From: Bifidobacterium breve
Lineage (GTDB): Bacteria; Actinomycetota; Thermoleophilia; Solirubrobacterales; Solirubrobacteraceae
Direction of reading: 5' to 3'
NCBI GenBank assembly: GCA_945889475.1
Contig: CAMDBT010000005.1
Coordinates: 1 to 64,000 of the forward strand
DNA: 64,000 nucleotides
The notes under the pieces were generated by a model, which was not told where the DNA came from, ran no database searches, and saw nothing but the letters and a program-made list of their open reading frames with translations. The stretch's first letter is position 1. Every line of letters starts with the position of its first letter. Below, piece by piece: positions 17,352 through 25,964 of the stretch. The translations under genes were made by a program, and so were the position numbers.

Positions 17352-18070
17352 TTGCTCGGCGCTGGTCCGAAACCGGCGGCCGCCAGCACACCCTGGCCGT
17401 GGGCGCCGGTCAGCCTCGAAAGGTATTCCTTCGCGGCCGCGCTGTTGGCGCCGTCGCGGTGGACGACGCAGGCCATGTAGGTGATGACCGGCTGGGCCGC
17501 GGCAGGGAGAGCGATCGCGCGTACCCGGCCCGCCGCTGCCTTCGCGTCAGTTTTGTAAGCGATCCCTGCGTCGGCCGAGCCGAGCGAAACTTTGGCGACG
17601 ATCCCGGCCGCGTCGGGTTCTTGGCTAACCGTGTTGCGAGTCAAAACGGCATCGGCGCCGGCGTTAGCGAGCGCCTCACGCGTGTAGCTGCCGATCGGCA
17701 CAGCCGCGGTTCCGATCGCGATCCGCTTGCGCGCCCCGGACGCTAGGTCGGCGAGCGAGCCGACCGCCTTCGACCCCGTCGGCGCGATGATCACCAGCGT
17801 GTCGGAAGCGAACGGCACCGGCGCCTCGCAGAGTCCCTTCGCCGCCAACTCGCTTGGGTACCTCGGGCTGGCGGCGGCGAACAGGTCGGCCGGCGCGCCG
17901 CTTTCGATCTGCTGGGCGAGCACGTCCGAGCCAGCGAATGAATACTCGGGGCTGGCTTCGAACTTCGGCAGTACCCGCGCTAGCGACGAGGCGCCGTAGA
18001 CGGTCAGCGCATCGGTCGATCCGCAGGCCGGAAGAACAAGAGCACCGAGGACGACAAGGCAGATTGACAT
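17348..18070 (-). CDS. modA: Molybdate-binding lipoprotein
   Basis: A 240-residue substrate-binding protein. The lipobox LPAC ends an unusually short signal (MSICLVVLGALVLPAC), with no basic residues before the hydrophobic part. Oxyanion-binding features of ModA are present: VYGASSLARVLPKF, SDVLAQQIESGAPADLFAAA, and LPAAAQPVITYMACVV. ModA binds molybdate or tungstate. It is the first gene of modABC plus the HTH-TOBE gene. An in-frame stop lies only seven codons upstream of the ATG, so the signal cannot be much longer. Upstream, between modA and the peptidase gene at 18191, TATGTA at about 18106 could be a -10. Confidence 0.9.
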   Translation of the reverse strand: MSICLVVLGALVLPACGSTDALTVYGASSLARVLPKFEASPEYSFAGSDVLAQQIESGAPADLFAAASPRYPSELAAKGLCEAPVPFASDTLVIIAPTGSKAVGSLADLASGARKRIAIGTAAVPIGSYTREALANAGADAVLTRNTVSQEPDAAGIVAKVSLGSADAGIAYKTDAKAAAGRVRAIALPAAAQPVITYMACVVHRDGANSAAAKEYLSRLTGAHGQGVLAAAGFGPAPSK

Positions 18071-18190
18071 TGACCGTTTGATGCCCAGAGCCTACCAGCA
18101 AGTTACATAGAGAGAACCTAGGTATCGGGTGCAGAATGCGCGGCTGTAGCTAGCGCGACCGGCGTGGCGGCGATGTGGTTTACTCCGCCG

Positions 18191-19765
18191 ATGAGAGTGA
18201 GCCTTCGAGGCAGCTATCGGAGGCTCGGTGGACGCACCGTCCTGATCACAGCCTGCGTGACGGGCGTTGTCGCTGCGCTGCTGGCAATACTGGCTGGCAG
18301 CGTCCCCGCCGCCTATGCGCAGGCAGCCAACACGCTCGAGTGGAAGGCCTGCTCCGCAGCCGCGTTCAAGCGCTGGCGAACGGTCGACGACGCGAGCCTA
18401 GAAGGTTTCGACTGCTCGAGGTTCGTGCGACCGTTGGATCGGAAGAAGGTCGGCGGCTCCAACGTCACGCTCGCCGTCGTCCGCCTGAAGGCGACCGGCC
18501 CGCAGGCCGAGCACAAAGGCACGCTCTTCCTCAACCCGGGCGGCCCGGGCCAGTCGGGCCTAGGGCTCTCCGAGATCGTCTATCTGCTACCGGCAGCGAT
18601 CCGATCGAGCTTCGACTTCGTGACCTACGACCCGAGGGGGATTGGCGCCTCCACTCCGGCGCTCAGCGGCCGCGGCTGCAACATCCCCAAGCCTTCACGA
18701 CCAGCAACCGGCAATGTCAACTGGGCGAAGGTGCTCGCCGAACGCCAGCTCCAAGTCTCTGACTACAACTCGCTCTGCTTCAAGGGAAACCGCAGGCTGG
18801 TCGAGAACGGGGGAACCGTCGACGGCGCCTACGACCTAGAAGCCCTGCGCGCGGCGGTCGGCGATTCGAAGATCACCTACTGGGGAATCTCGTACGGCAC
18901 GCTGCTCGGCTCCACCTATGCCCAGCTGTTCCCCGGGCGGGTGCGGGCAATGGTCTTCGACGGAAACATGGACCCGCAGATCAGCCTCTACGGGATCAGC
19001 GCGGGTTCAGTGGCGCCAGACCACTCGATCGGCTTCTTCCTGCAAGCGAACGGCCTGCGCACGAAGTTCAACCAAGCGATCGCGAAACTCAACCGCCAGA
19101 CGATCAAGCTTGCCAGCGGCAAGAGGTATTCGCGCTGGGATCTCCTTGACACGCTCAACGACGGCGTCGACTTCTTCCCAATCACCGGCGGCGAAAGCTG
19201 GACGCAGGCCAAGCAGGCTGTTGAGAGCTCCTGGAGCGCACTGTTCGGATCGGCGCCAGAGAGAACGGCCGCACGCAAGGCGCTTGAGAACAAGAGCTTG
19301 CAGAGTCCGACCACTGGCACCGCTGGCAGTCTCTGGGGCGCGGTCGTATGCCAGGACTTCGCCGATCGCATTTCCAATTCACGCCAGCAGCGCAGGCTCA
19401 AGTGGATCGTGCGCGAAGGGCCGGTGTACGGCGGCTCGCTCGGCGTCGACTACCTGACGACCTGCAACGGCTACGGGGCCGCCGACCCGAACCCGATCCC
19501 TCGGCCCGAACGCTTCGGTCCGCCGATCCCGGGAATCATCTCGAACACCACTCGCGACGGCGAGACCCCCTACCAGTGGGCGGTGAACATGGCGCGCACC
19601 TATCCGACAATGAGGGCAATCACTATCGCGGGCGGAATCCACGGCACCTTCGGCCTCAGCCAATCGCTCTGCGTGGACACCCCGATCGCCGACTTCCTGA
19701 TCAGCGGATCACTACCAGCCACCGACCTCGCCTGCCCGTACGCTGCGCCCAACCCGGCGCCGTAA
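18191..19765 (+). CDS. Secreted TAP-like alpha/beta hydrolase (tripeptidyl aminopeptidase-type)
   Basis: The start is placed at ATG 18191, giving about 524 residues with a twin-Arg-free signal region (VLITACVTGVVAALLAILAG). The nucleophile elbow is GISYGT in YWGISYGTLLG, the oxyanion region LNPGGPGQSG precedes it, and the late NTTRDGETPYQWA (Asp) and GIHGTFG (His) complete the triad. This is the architecture of Streptomyces tripeptidyl aminopeptidases and proline iminopeptidase-like enzymes of the S33 family. Function is probably extracellular peptide degradation. It is divergent from modA. Confidence 0.82.
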   Translation: MRVSLRGSYRRLGGRTVLITACVTGVVAALLAILAGSVPAAYAQAANTLEWKACSAAAFKRWRTVDDASLEGFDCSRFVRPLDRKKVGGSNVTLAVVRLKATGPQAEHKGTLFLNPGGPGQSGLGLSEIVYLLPAAIRSSFDFVTYDPRGIGASTPALSGRGCNIPKPSRPATGNVNWAKVLAERQLQVSDYNSLCFKGNRRLVENGGTVDGAYDLEALRAAVGDSKITYWGISYGTLLGSTYAQLFPGRVRAMVFDGNMDPQISLYGISAGSVAPDHSIGFFLQANGLRTKFNQAIAKLNRQTIKLASGKRYSRWDLLDTLNDGVDFFPITGGESWTQAKQAVESSWSALFGSAPERTAARKALENKSLQSPTTGTAGSLWGAVVCQDFADRISNSRQQRRLKWIVREGPVYGGSLGVDYLTTCNGYGAADPNPIPRPERFGPPIPGIISNTTRDGETPYQWAVNMARTYPTMRAITIAGGIHGTFGLSQSLCVDTPIADFLISGSLPATDLACPYAAPNPAP

Positions 19766-19789
19766 TCGGCTCGCGGGCTCTCGCGCTGG

Positions 19790-20542
19790 TTAGAGGCGGC
19801 CCGCCTCAAGCAGTCGGCGGAGGAACTTCTGCGTCTCGGGCTGCTGCGGGTCGCCAAGCACTTGTTCGGGATCGCCGCGTTCGGCGATTCTGCCCTCGCT
19901 GAGGAAGCAAACCTCGTCCGCTACCTCGCGGGCGAAGCTCATCTCGTGAGTGGCGATCATCATCGTCATGCCCTCGGCCTTCAGCTCGACGACAAGTTCG
20001 AGCACCTCGCCGACGAGCTCAGGGTCAAGCGAACTGGTGATCTCATCGAGTAGCAATGCGCGCGGCCTGGAGGCCAGCGCGCGGACGAGCGCAACCCGCT
20101 GCTGCTGCCCGCCGGAGAGCGTGTCGGGGTAGGCGTCGGCACGCTTATCGAGGCCGAATCGCTTCAGCAGCTCGTGGGCCTCTTCGTCGGCCTGCGCCCG
20201 CGGCCGGCCATGAGCGTGAATCGGGCCGAGGACGACGTTCTCTCTGACCGTCAGGTGAGGGAAAAGGTTGAACGCCTGGAAGACGAAACCAAGCCGACGC
20301 CGCGCCTCAACAAGGTTGCATGACGGGTCGGTGATTACCTCACCGTCGAGTAGAACGTCGCCGTCATCGATCTCGACAAGAAGATCGATGCAGCGAAGCA
20401 GGGTTGACTTTCCTGACCCTGACGCGCCGATCAAGGCAACCGCGTTGTGCTCGGTCAAAGTCAGGTCGACCCCTTTTAGGACCTGGTTGTCGCCAAACGC
20501 CTTTGTCACGCCGTCAACTTCGATCACCGGTGTCTGGGTCAT
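19790..20542 (-). CDS. Polar amino-acid ABC transporter ATP-binding protein
   Basis: A 250-residue GlnQ/HisP-type ATPase: Walker A GASGSGKST (about 37-45), Q-loop VFQAFNLFPHLTVRENV, signature LSGGQQQRV, Walker B ALLLDEITSSLDPELV and H-loop ATHEM. The DEITSSLD box (I in place of P) is somewhat unusual for the family. Its start overlaps the permease gene by four bases. With the permease and binding protein upstream it makes a complete importer. Confidence 0.9.
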   Translation of the reverse strand: MTQTPVIEVDGVTKAFGDNQVLKGVDLTLTEHNAVALIGASGSGKSTLLRCIDLLVEIDDGDVLLDGEVITDPSCNLVEARRRLGFVFQAFNLFPHLTVRENVVLGPIHAHGRPRAQADEEAHELLKRFGLDKRADAYPDTLSGGQQQRVALVRALASRPRALLLDEITSSLDPELVGEVLELVVELKAEGMTMMIATHEMSFAREVADEVCFLSEGRIAERGDPEQVLGDPQQPETQKFLRRLLEAGRL

Positions 20543-21393
20543 CGAACCGTCCCCACTCCGTCAAGCTGACCGCGACGCGCCTGCATCCGATCGAGCACCC
20601 GCGCCAGCGGAACCGTCACGCAGAGATAGAGGACCGCGGCGGCGATCAGCGGCGTGTAGTTGAAGTTCGACGATGCCGAGATCTGAGCGACCCGAAATGC
20701 CTCCAGCGGCCCGAGGACGGAAACCAGCGCGACGTCTTTCTGCAGCGAGATGAAGTCATTCAGCAGCGGTGGCACTACTCGCCGCACGGCCTGCGGCAGA
20801 ATGACCAAGCGAAGTGACTGCGTGTTGGTTAGCCCGAGCGAGAGCGCTGACGCCTTCTGGCTCGGGTGGATCGAGTCAATGCCGGCGCGGTAGACCTCCG
20901 CGACATAGGCCGAGTAGGAGAGCGCGAGCGCCAGCCCGCCGAGCAAGACCGGGCTGGTTGGGACGCCCGAGAGCTCCAGCGCAGGTAGTCCAAAGCCAAT
21001 CAGGTAGATCACGAGGATCGTCGGCACGCCGCGGAAGAGATCGGTGTAGACGATTGCCAGCAGCCGGATCGGGTAGAGCGCAGCGGCACTCGTGATCCGG
21101 CACAGAGCGATCACGAGGCCGAGAACCAGAACGACAATCTCAACGCAGATGAACAGTTTGACGTCGAGCCAGAAGCCGCGCAACACCTCCGGGAAGGAAT
21201 CCTTGAACGCCGCCCAGGAGAAGAACGTCTCCTGCACCGCAGGCCAGCCTTTGCTGGAGACGACCAAGGCGATCAGGCCGCCGATCACAACCACGCTCGA
21301 GATCGCGGAAACGCCCGCGCCACGGCGTGACTTCCTGCGGCGAGCCTCCTCGCGCGCAGCCCCGCGGTTTGATCGGTCGGTTGTCAACTGCAT
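20539..21393 (-). CDS. Polar amino-acid ABC transporter permease
   Basis: I chose ATG 21393, preceded by GGGGAA, giving 284 residues; a GTG at 21432 would add 13. The Arg-rich N-terminus is followed by about five helices and the HisMQ-type signature: VLGLVIALCRITSAA, FRGVPTILVIYLIGFG, and the EAA-like loop EVYRAGIDSIHPSQKASALSLGLT. This is typical of permeases for polar amino acids such as glutamate, glutamine, arginine or cystine. It is the middle gene of the importer. Confidence 0.9.
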   Translation of the reverse strand: MQLTTDRSNRGAAREEARRRKSRRGAGVSAISSVVVIGGLIALVVSSKGWPAVQETFFSWAAFKDSFPEVLRGFWLDVKLFICVEIVVLVLGLVIALCRITSAAALYPIRLLAIVYTDLFRGVPTILVIYLIGFGLPALELSGVPTSPVLLGGLALALSYSAYVAEVYRAGIDSIHPSQKASALSLGLTNTQSLRLVILPQAVRRVVPPLLNDFISLQKDVALVSVLGPLEAFRVAQISASSNFNYTPLIAAAVLYLCVTVPLARVLDRMQARRGQLDGVGTVR

Positions 21394-21441
21394 TTTCCCC
21401 GGTGGCGTGGCGGGAGCGTGCTGCCGCGCCACCGGAGCAGG

Positions 21442-22302
21442 CTACTTCAGCTCAGGCGCCTCGGCATAGGAGTTCATCCACTGGTCGGTGATCTTCTGTA
21501 GCTGGCCGTTGCTCTTCAGCTGGGCAAGCGCCTGATCAAGGCAGGCCGTAACCGGCGAGTCCTTCTCCGAGAGCAAGCCCCACTGGTCGCCACCGGGGAC
21601 ACTGAACTGGCCGACGACCTTGGCGCCGTCGAGTTCGGCGTCGCGCAGGTAGATCGCAGTCGGCAGGTCGGTGACGATCGCGTCAACCCGCTTGATTTTC
21701 AGCGCGTTGACGGTGTCGTTGGAGTCGTTGAAGACCTGCGCCTGTTCGGTCGGCTTGATCACATCGTTGACAGCCTCAAGCGAGGTCGTGCCAACCTGAA
21801 CGCCAAACTTTACGTTCTGCAGCGCAGCGAGATTGGTGGCGCTTGCGGCCGCCGAACCTTCGAGCGTCAGCACCGCCTGCGGAGCTTCGTAGTAGGGAGT
21901 CGAGAAGCTGACAACCGTTTCCCGTTCAGGCGTGATCGAGATCTGGTTGATGTCGAAGTCAAACGCCTTCTTGCCGGGCGCGTATGAGGAGTTGAACGGA
22001 ACAACCTCCCACTTCACGCTGCTGGCCGGAAAACCAAGCTCGTCGGCAACCGCATAGGCGACGGCGCTCTCGAAGCCCTCGCCGTTCGACGGCTTGTCAT
22101 CGATGAAGTAAGGCGGGTATGCCGGCTTGTCGGTCCCGACCGTCAAGGCGCCGCTCGCAGCGGTCTGCAGCTGGCCGTTTTTGCACGCGGCGCTGGTCGC
22201 GGCGGTCGTCGTCGTGTCGCTACTGCTGGAGGAACCACACGCCGCCAGAGCGGCGGCGGAAAGCGCCAGCGAGGCGATCATTATTAGTGGACGCAGTGAC
22301 AT
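21442..22302 (-). CDS. Amino-acid ABC transporter substrate-binding lipoprotein
   Basis: A 286-residue lipoprotein (lipobox LAAC after MSLRPLIMIASLALSAAALAAC) of the SBP_bac_3 family. Family landmarks are GALTVGTDKPAYPPYFIDD, EGFESAVAYAVADELG, and FDFDINQISITPERETVVSFSTPYYEAPQAVLTL, then the QVGTTSLEAV hinge. Ligand class is likely a polar amino acid. It heads the three-gene importer, followed after 48 bases by the permease. The 103 bases upstream carry the promoter region and hold no other gene. Confidence 0.9.
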   Translation of the reverse strand: MSLRPLIMIASLALSAAALAACGSSSSSDTTTTAATSAACKNGQLQTAASGALTVGTDKPAYPPYFIDDKPSNGEGFESAVAYAVADELGFPASSVKWEVVPFNSSYAPGKKAFDFDINQISITPERETVVSFSTPYYEAPQAVLTLEGSAAASATNLAALQNVKFGVQVGTTSLEAVNDVIKPTEQAQVFNDSNDTVNALKIKRVDAIVTDLPTAIYLRDAELDGAKVVGQFSVPGGDQWGLLSEKDSPVTACLDQALAQLKSNGQLQKITDQWMNSYAEAPELK

Positions 22303-22405
22303 TTAGGAACCTCCCTGTTGAAAACCGAATGAACTAATTCGAGGGTGATCGGTGGATACAACGGGCAGCCTACCGCTACGCGGCAAACCGCGCAGCGAAC
22401 GCCAT

Positions 22406-23644
22406 TCAGCCAGCGCTCGGGCCTAGTTTTACCGGCACCGCACGAGGCTGGTTTATGAACAGCGACCTGACCGATTCGGGCTGCTCAACTAGTTCCATTT
22501 GCGGGAAGCGAGCGAGCGTCTCCTCGAACAGCAGCTTCAGCTCAAGCCGCGCCAGCGCCGTGCCAAGGCAGAAGTGGCGGCCGCCGCCGCCGAAGGCCTG
22601 ATGTTCGGCGTTGCGCTCGACGTCAAGCATGTGCGGGCACTCGAAGGCCTCTGGGTCACGGTTCGAGGCCGTGTACCACATCACGACCTTGTCGCCCTTG
22701 CGGATCGTCGTGCCGCGCAGCTGATAATCGCGCGTGGCAGTGCGGCGGAAGTGCGCGAACGCCGGGTACATGCGCAGGAACTCCTCCACTGCCGCTGGAA
22801 TCAGCGACGGATCGTCGAGCAGCTTCTGGCGCTGCTCCGGCTCGTTCAGCAGCGCGAGCATCCCGTTCGTGAACGTCGACTTCGTGCTGTCGTTGCCAGC
22901 CGCGACGAGCAGCCCAAAGCCGAAGACGATCTCATCATCGGTCAAGCTGTCGCCATCGATCTCACCGTGGACAAGCAGGCTCGTGAGGTCGTCGGTTGGG
23001 TTGGCACGGCGCTCCGCCACGACAGCGCTGGCGCGTGTGAATACCTCGCCGATGATCTCCTGCGCCGACTCGTTGCCACCAGGCTGGAGCTCTTCGTCGC
23101 CGATCGCAAATCCGCGCGTGGCTAGCTCGGCCCAAGCAGCGTCGTCCTCGGCAGGCAAGCCGAACAAGGTCCCGATCACGCGACCGACGACAGGCTGGGC
23201 AAGTTCGGTCGCCAGGTCGAGCTCGTCGCGGCCTTCAAGCCGGTCGAGGCCCTCGACGGTGATCTGGCGGATCGTCTGCTCGTGCTCCGCGATTCGATTT
23301 GGCGTGAAGGCACGCTGGAAAAGTGCCTTGATGCGGTCGTGACGCGGCGGATCCATGCCAATGAAGGTCGCGTTCTGAACCTCGACCGGGGTCGCCAGAT
23401 CGGTGATAAGAACGCCGCCTTTCTCAGACGAGAAGGCCTCCCAGTCGCGGCTAACCGTGTGGACGTCGTCGGCGCGGGTGATTGACCAGAATCCAGGTTC
23501 GCCGTCCCAATCGGCCATCGGACTCCAGTGGATCGGTGCCTCGGCCCGCAGGCGATCAAAAAGCGCGTGCGGCGGGCCATTGGCCCACAAGCTCATCTCG
23601 CCAAGGTCGATCTGATCAATTGGCCTGTCGACTGCTGTTGCCAT
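22406..23644 (-). CDS. Cytochrome P450
   Basis: A soluble bacterial P450 of 412 residues. The heme-binding loop FGGGGRHFCLG has the thiolate Cys at residue 359, the ExxR motif is in EEFLRMYP, and the I helix is LLVAAGNDSTKS, where the usual acid-alcohol pair is D-S rather than E/D-T. The catalysed reaction cannot be read from the sequence; the closest general type is the CYP125/CYP142/linalool-like class with AGNDST-type I helices. No ferredoxin gene is adjacent, so redox partners are elsewhere. It is divergent from the TSP3 protein gene. Confidence 0.92.
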   Translation of the reverse strand: MATAVDRPIDQIDLGEMSLWANGPPHALFDRLRAEAPIHWSPMADWDGEPGFWSITRADDVHTVSRDWEAFSSEKGGVLITDLATPVEVQNATFIGMDPPRHDRIKALFQRAFTPNRIAEHEQTIRQITVEGLDRLEGRDELDLATELAQPVVGRVIGTLFGLPAEDDAAWAELATRGFAIGDEELQPGGNESAQEIIGEVFTRASAVVAERRANPTDDLTSLLVHGEIDGDSLTDDEIVFGFGLLVAAGNDSTKSTFTNGMLALLNEPEQRQKLLDDPSLIPAAVEEFLRMYPAFAHFRRTATRDYQLRGTTIRKGDKVVMWYTASNRDPEAFECPHMLDVERNAEHQAFGGGGRHFCLGTALARLELKLLFEETLARFPQMELVEQPESVRSLFINQPRAVPVKLGPSAG

Positions 23645-23783
23645 CTGCTCCCACCCCCGGCCTGCTGACTAGCGTTGCGCGGCAAGCTTAGTGGCTGGGA
23701 CGAAGATTTCGTCACTTTTTGCCCGTTCGCCGGTTCTAACGGTTAGCACACGGAAACCGACCCCAGCCAAGGAGTGGCAAACC

Positions 23784-24983
23784 ATGTCCCGCAACCAGCT
23801 AGCAGCAGCAATTACCGCAGCAGCCCTTTTCGCCGTTCTGCCGGCGAGCGCGAGCGCTGCCAAGGCGTCGAAGAAAGACCCCGACCGCGACGGCCTCTCG
23901 AACAAGGTTGAGAAGCGCCTGCGGACCAACGCGCGCCGCGCCGACACCGACCGCGACCGGCTCAAGGATGGAGTTGAGGTTCGCCTCGGCACCAACCCGC
24001 GGGTCAAGGACACCGACCGGGACGGCGTCAGCGACGGCCGCGAAGTGGCCGCCGGAACCGACCCCTGCCCAGGCCGCAGCAGGTATGACCTTCACGGCAC
24101 CGTTGACTCAGTCGGCAGCGACTCAGTGACGATCGCTAGGCGCGACGGAACGACCGCCACGCTGACCGTCAACGCCGCTACGAGACTGCGGATTCCAGAC
24201 GCCGACGAAAACGGCAAAGTGACGCTCGACGACCTGCTCGAAGGCGACAGGGTCAATGCCCGCCGCTCGGCAGCCGATCGAACGCTGGCGATCAGCATCT
24301 CAGTCGAAGGCGAGTACGAGGAAGGCGACGAGGTCGAAGGGATTGTCGATGCGATCGGCGAAAGCTCAATAACCGTCAGCGATGAAGACGGAACGACCAC
24401 ATCGGTGAACGTCAACGAGGAGACCGAGCTGCGCGCACCGGACCGCGACGGCAACGAAAAGGTCACCCTCGCTGACATCATCGTCGGTGACAAGGTTGAG
24501 GTCTACCTGTCCGCTAGCGACCCAACGCTGGCTGTAAGCGTCAAGGTCGAATTTGAAGCCGACAAGGTCTTCGGTCTTGTCGCGTCGGTCGGCGCCAACT
24601 CGGTCACGATCACACTCGCGGACACGACGCAGACCACGGTCACGGTGAACTCATCGACGAAGCTGCGGATCCCTGGCCCTGACGGTGCTCCCGACGGCAC
24701 GCTCGACGACCTCCGTGTCGGCGATCCGATCAAGGTCAAGACGATCCCCGGCGCCGGCGATACGACGCTGGCGGTGTTCCTCAGCGCTGGTGAATTCGCG
24801 GTCGGCCGCGGCCACGGCCACGGCCGAGGTCATGACCGAGGCGAGGGCCGCGGTCGCGGCGGTGACCGCCCGGAGTTTGAAGATCGCCCGGAATATGAAG
24901 ACCTCCCGGAGGCTGAGGATGGCCGAAACCGAGGCCGCCCGGGCGGTGAAGTTGGAATTGGCCGCGGCAATCGCGGCCGCTAA
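23784..24983 (+). CDS. Secreted TSP3-repeat/DUF5666-like repeat protein
   Basis: ATG 23784, with AAGGAG at 23769, starts a 399-residue exported protein (signal AAAITAAALFAVLPASASA). Three Ca-binding thrombospondin-type-3-like repeats (DPDRDGLSNKVE, DTDRDRLKDGVE, DTDRDGVSDGRE) follow at about residues 32-95. Then come three copies of a roughly 85-residue beta unit (G-V-S-I-T-V ... L ... GDxV), similar to DUF5666. Each contains an EF/dockerin-like acidic loop such as DADENGKVTLDDLLEGD. The last 65 residues are a low-complexity Gly/Arg/His tail. It looks like a calcium-stabilised surface or matrix protein; function unknown. Confidence 0.7.
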   Translation: MSRNQLAAAITAAALFAVLPASASAAKASKKDPDRDGLSNKVEKRLRTNARRADTDRDRLKDGVEVRLGTNPRVKDTDRDGVSDGREVAAGTDPCPGRSRYDLHGTVDSVGSDSVTIARRDGTTATLTVNAATRLRIPDADENGKVTLDDLLEGDRVNARRSAADRTLAISISVEGEYEEGDEVEGIVDAIGESSITVSDEDGTTTSVNVNEETELRAPDRDGNEKVTLADIIVGDKVEVYLSASDPTLAVSVKVEFEADKVFGLVASVGANSVTITLADTTQTTVTVNSSTKLRIPGPDGAPDGTLDDLRVGDPIKVKTIPGAGDTTLAVFLSAGEFAVGRGHGHGRGHDRGEGRGRGGDRPEFEDRPEYEDLPEAEDGRNRGRPGGEVGIGRGNRGR

Positions 24984-25021
24984 GCAACGAAGCCGCGAGA
25001 GCGGCTGAAGCCCCCCCCCCT

Positions 25022-25055
25022 GAGCGGCGCCCACTAAGGCGCCGCTCTTCGTTCT
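25022..25055 (+). terminator. Rho-independent terminator after the TSP3/DUF5666 gene
   Basis: GAGCGGCGCC (25022-25031) and GGCGCCGCTC (25038-25047) form a perfect 10-bp stem with a 6-base loop, followed by TTCGTTCT. A second small hairpin (AGCCGC/GCGGCT, 24991-25006) and a run of ten C (25011-25020) lie just before it. Confidence 0.8.
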
Positions 25056-25070
25056 ACCCCTGAACGAGCT

Positions 25071-25835
25071 TCAGTCGGACGTCCGTTGGCGCAGCCCAAG
25101 TAGCTGCGAGACCGGCACAACCTTGAAGTGGCGCCGCTTGAAGTTGCGCAGAATCGGGCCGAGCGCCTGCAGCGTGCCTTGATGCGGGCCTTCACCATCG
25201 TGCATCAGGATTATCGAGCCGGGGCGCACGCCGCCGACAACTCGGTTGTAGATGGTCGTCTTGCTGACGTTGTCGTAGAGGCTGTCCCACGAATCAACAT
25301 CCCAGCCGATCGTGAGCATGTGCTGGTGGCGGACTCGGCCTAGTAAAGCGCTGTCAACGGAGCCGTATGGTGCGCGGAAGAGGCAGGGCGTGTAGCCGGT
25401 CGCTTTTCGAATCAGCTTCGTCGTGCGACTGATGTCGTAGCTGCCGGGGAAGTGTGGGTGGCTGTAGGAGTGATTGGCAAGCTCGTGGCCTTCGGCCAAC
25501 TCCTTGCGCAGCAAGGCCGTGTGTCCGCGAATGTACTGGCCACGGATGAAGAAGGTGACGTGAACCTTCGCTTTACGCAGCTGCGCCAGCACCTTTGAGG
25601 TGTAATTCGATGTCGGCCCGCCATCGAAGGTCAAGGCAACCCAGCGCCGTCCACGCCAGCCGCTCTCGCGGAAGCGCGCGCCCTTCGGCACGCAGCCGGT
25701 CACCTGCGGCTCGGTTGCCGCGTTCCGCTCCACTGCGGGCTGGTCCGCCGACCTCGCGGAGCTAATCCCGAGCGCGCCGACAAGCAGAGCCGCCGCTAGC
25801 GCCAGCACAAGAAGCTTCCGCCAAGAGCTAGTCAT
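25071..25835 (-). CDS. Secreted polysaccharide deacetylase (NodB homology)
   Basis: A 254-residue exported protein (signal LLVLALAAALLVGALG) of the CE4 family, which removes acetyl groups from peptidoglycan or chitin-like chains. Motifs in order are TFDGGPTSNYT (about 70-80), ELANHSYSHPHF (metal-binding H-xxx-H), FRAPYGSVD, IGWDVDSWD, and IILMHDGEG. In the first motif the second Asp of the usual TFDDGP, a metal ligand, is Gly. The start ATG is at 25835. It converges on the TSP3 gene's terminator. Confidence 0.85.
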   Translation of the reverse strand: MTSSWRKLLVLALAAALLVGALGISSARSADQPAVERNAATEPQVTGCVPKGARFRESGWRGRRWVALTFDGGPTSNYTSKVLAQLRKAKVHVTFFIRGQYIRGHTALLRKELAEGHELANHSYSHPHFPGSYDISRTTKLIRKATGYTPCLFRAPYGSVDSALLGRVRHQHMLTIGWDVDSWDSLYDNVSKTTIYNRVVGGVRPGSIILMHDGEGPHQGTLQALGPILRNFKRRHFKVVPVSQLLGLRQRTSD

Positions 25836-25964
25836 CGCTGCCGATGCTAGCTGCGGCGTTCCCGCCTGAGCGCTGGATGATCTAACTGCGCCAGCTGGTT
25901 GAAACTGGCACGATTGTGCTCAGCCGACCTGCCCGGCCAGCCGACCACTGGAAAGGAGACCAAG

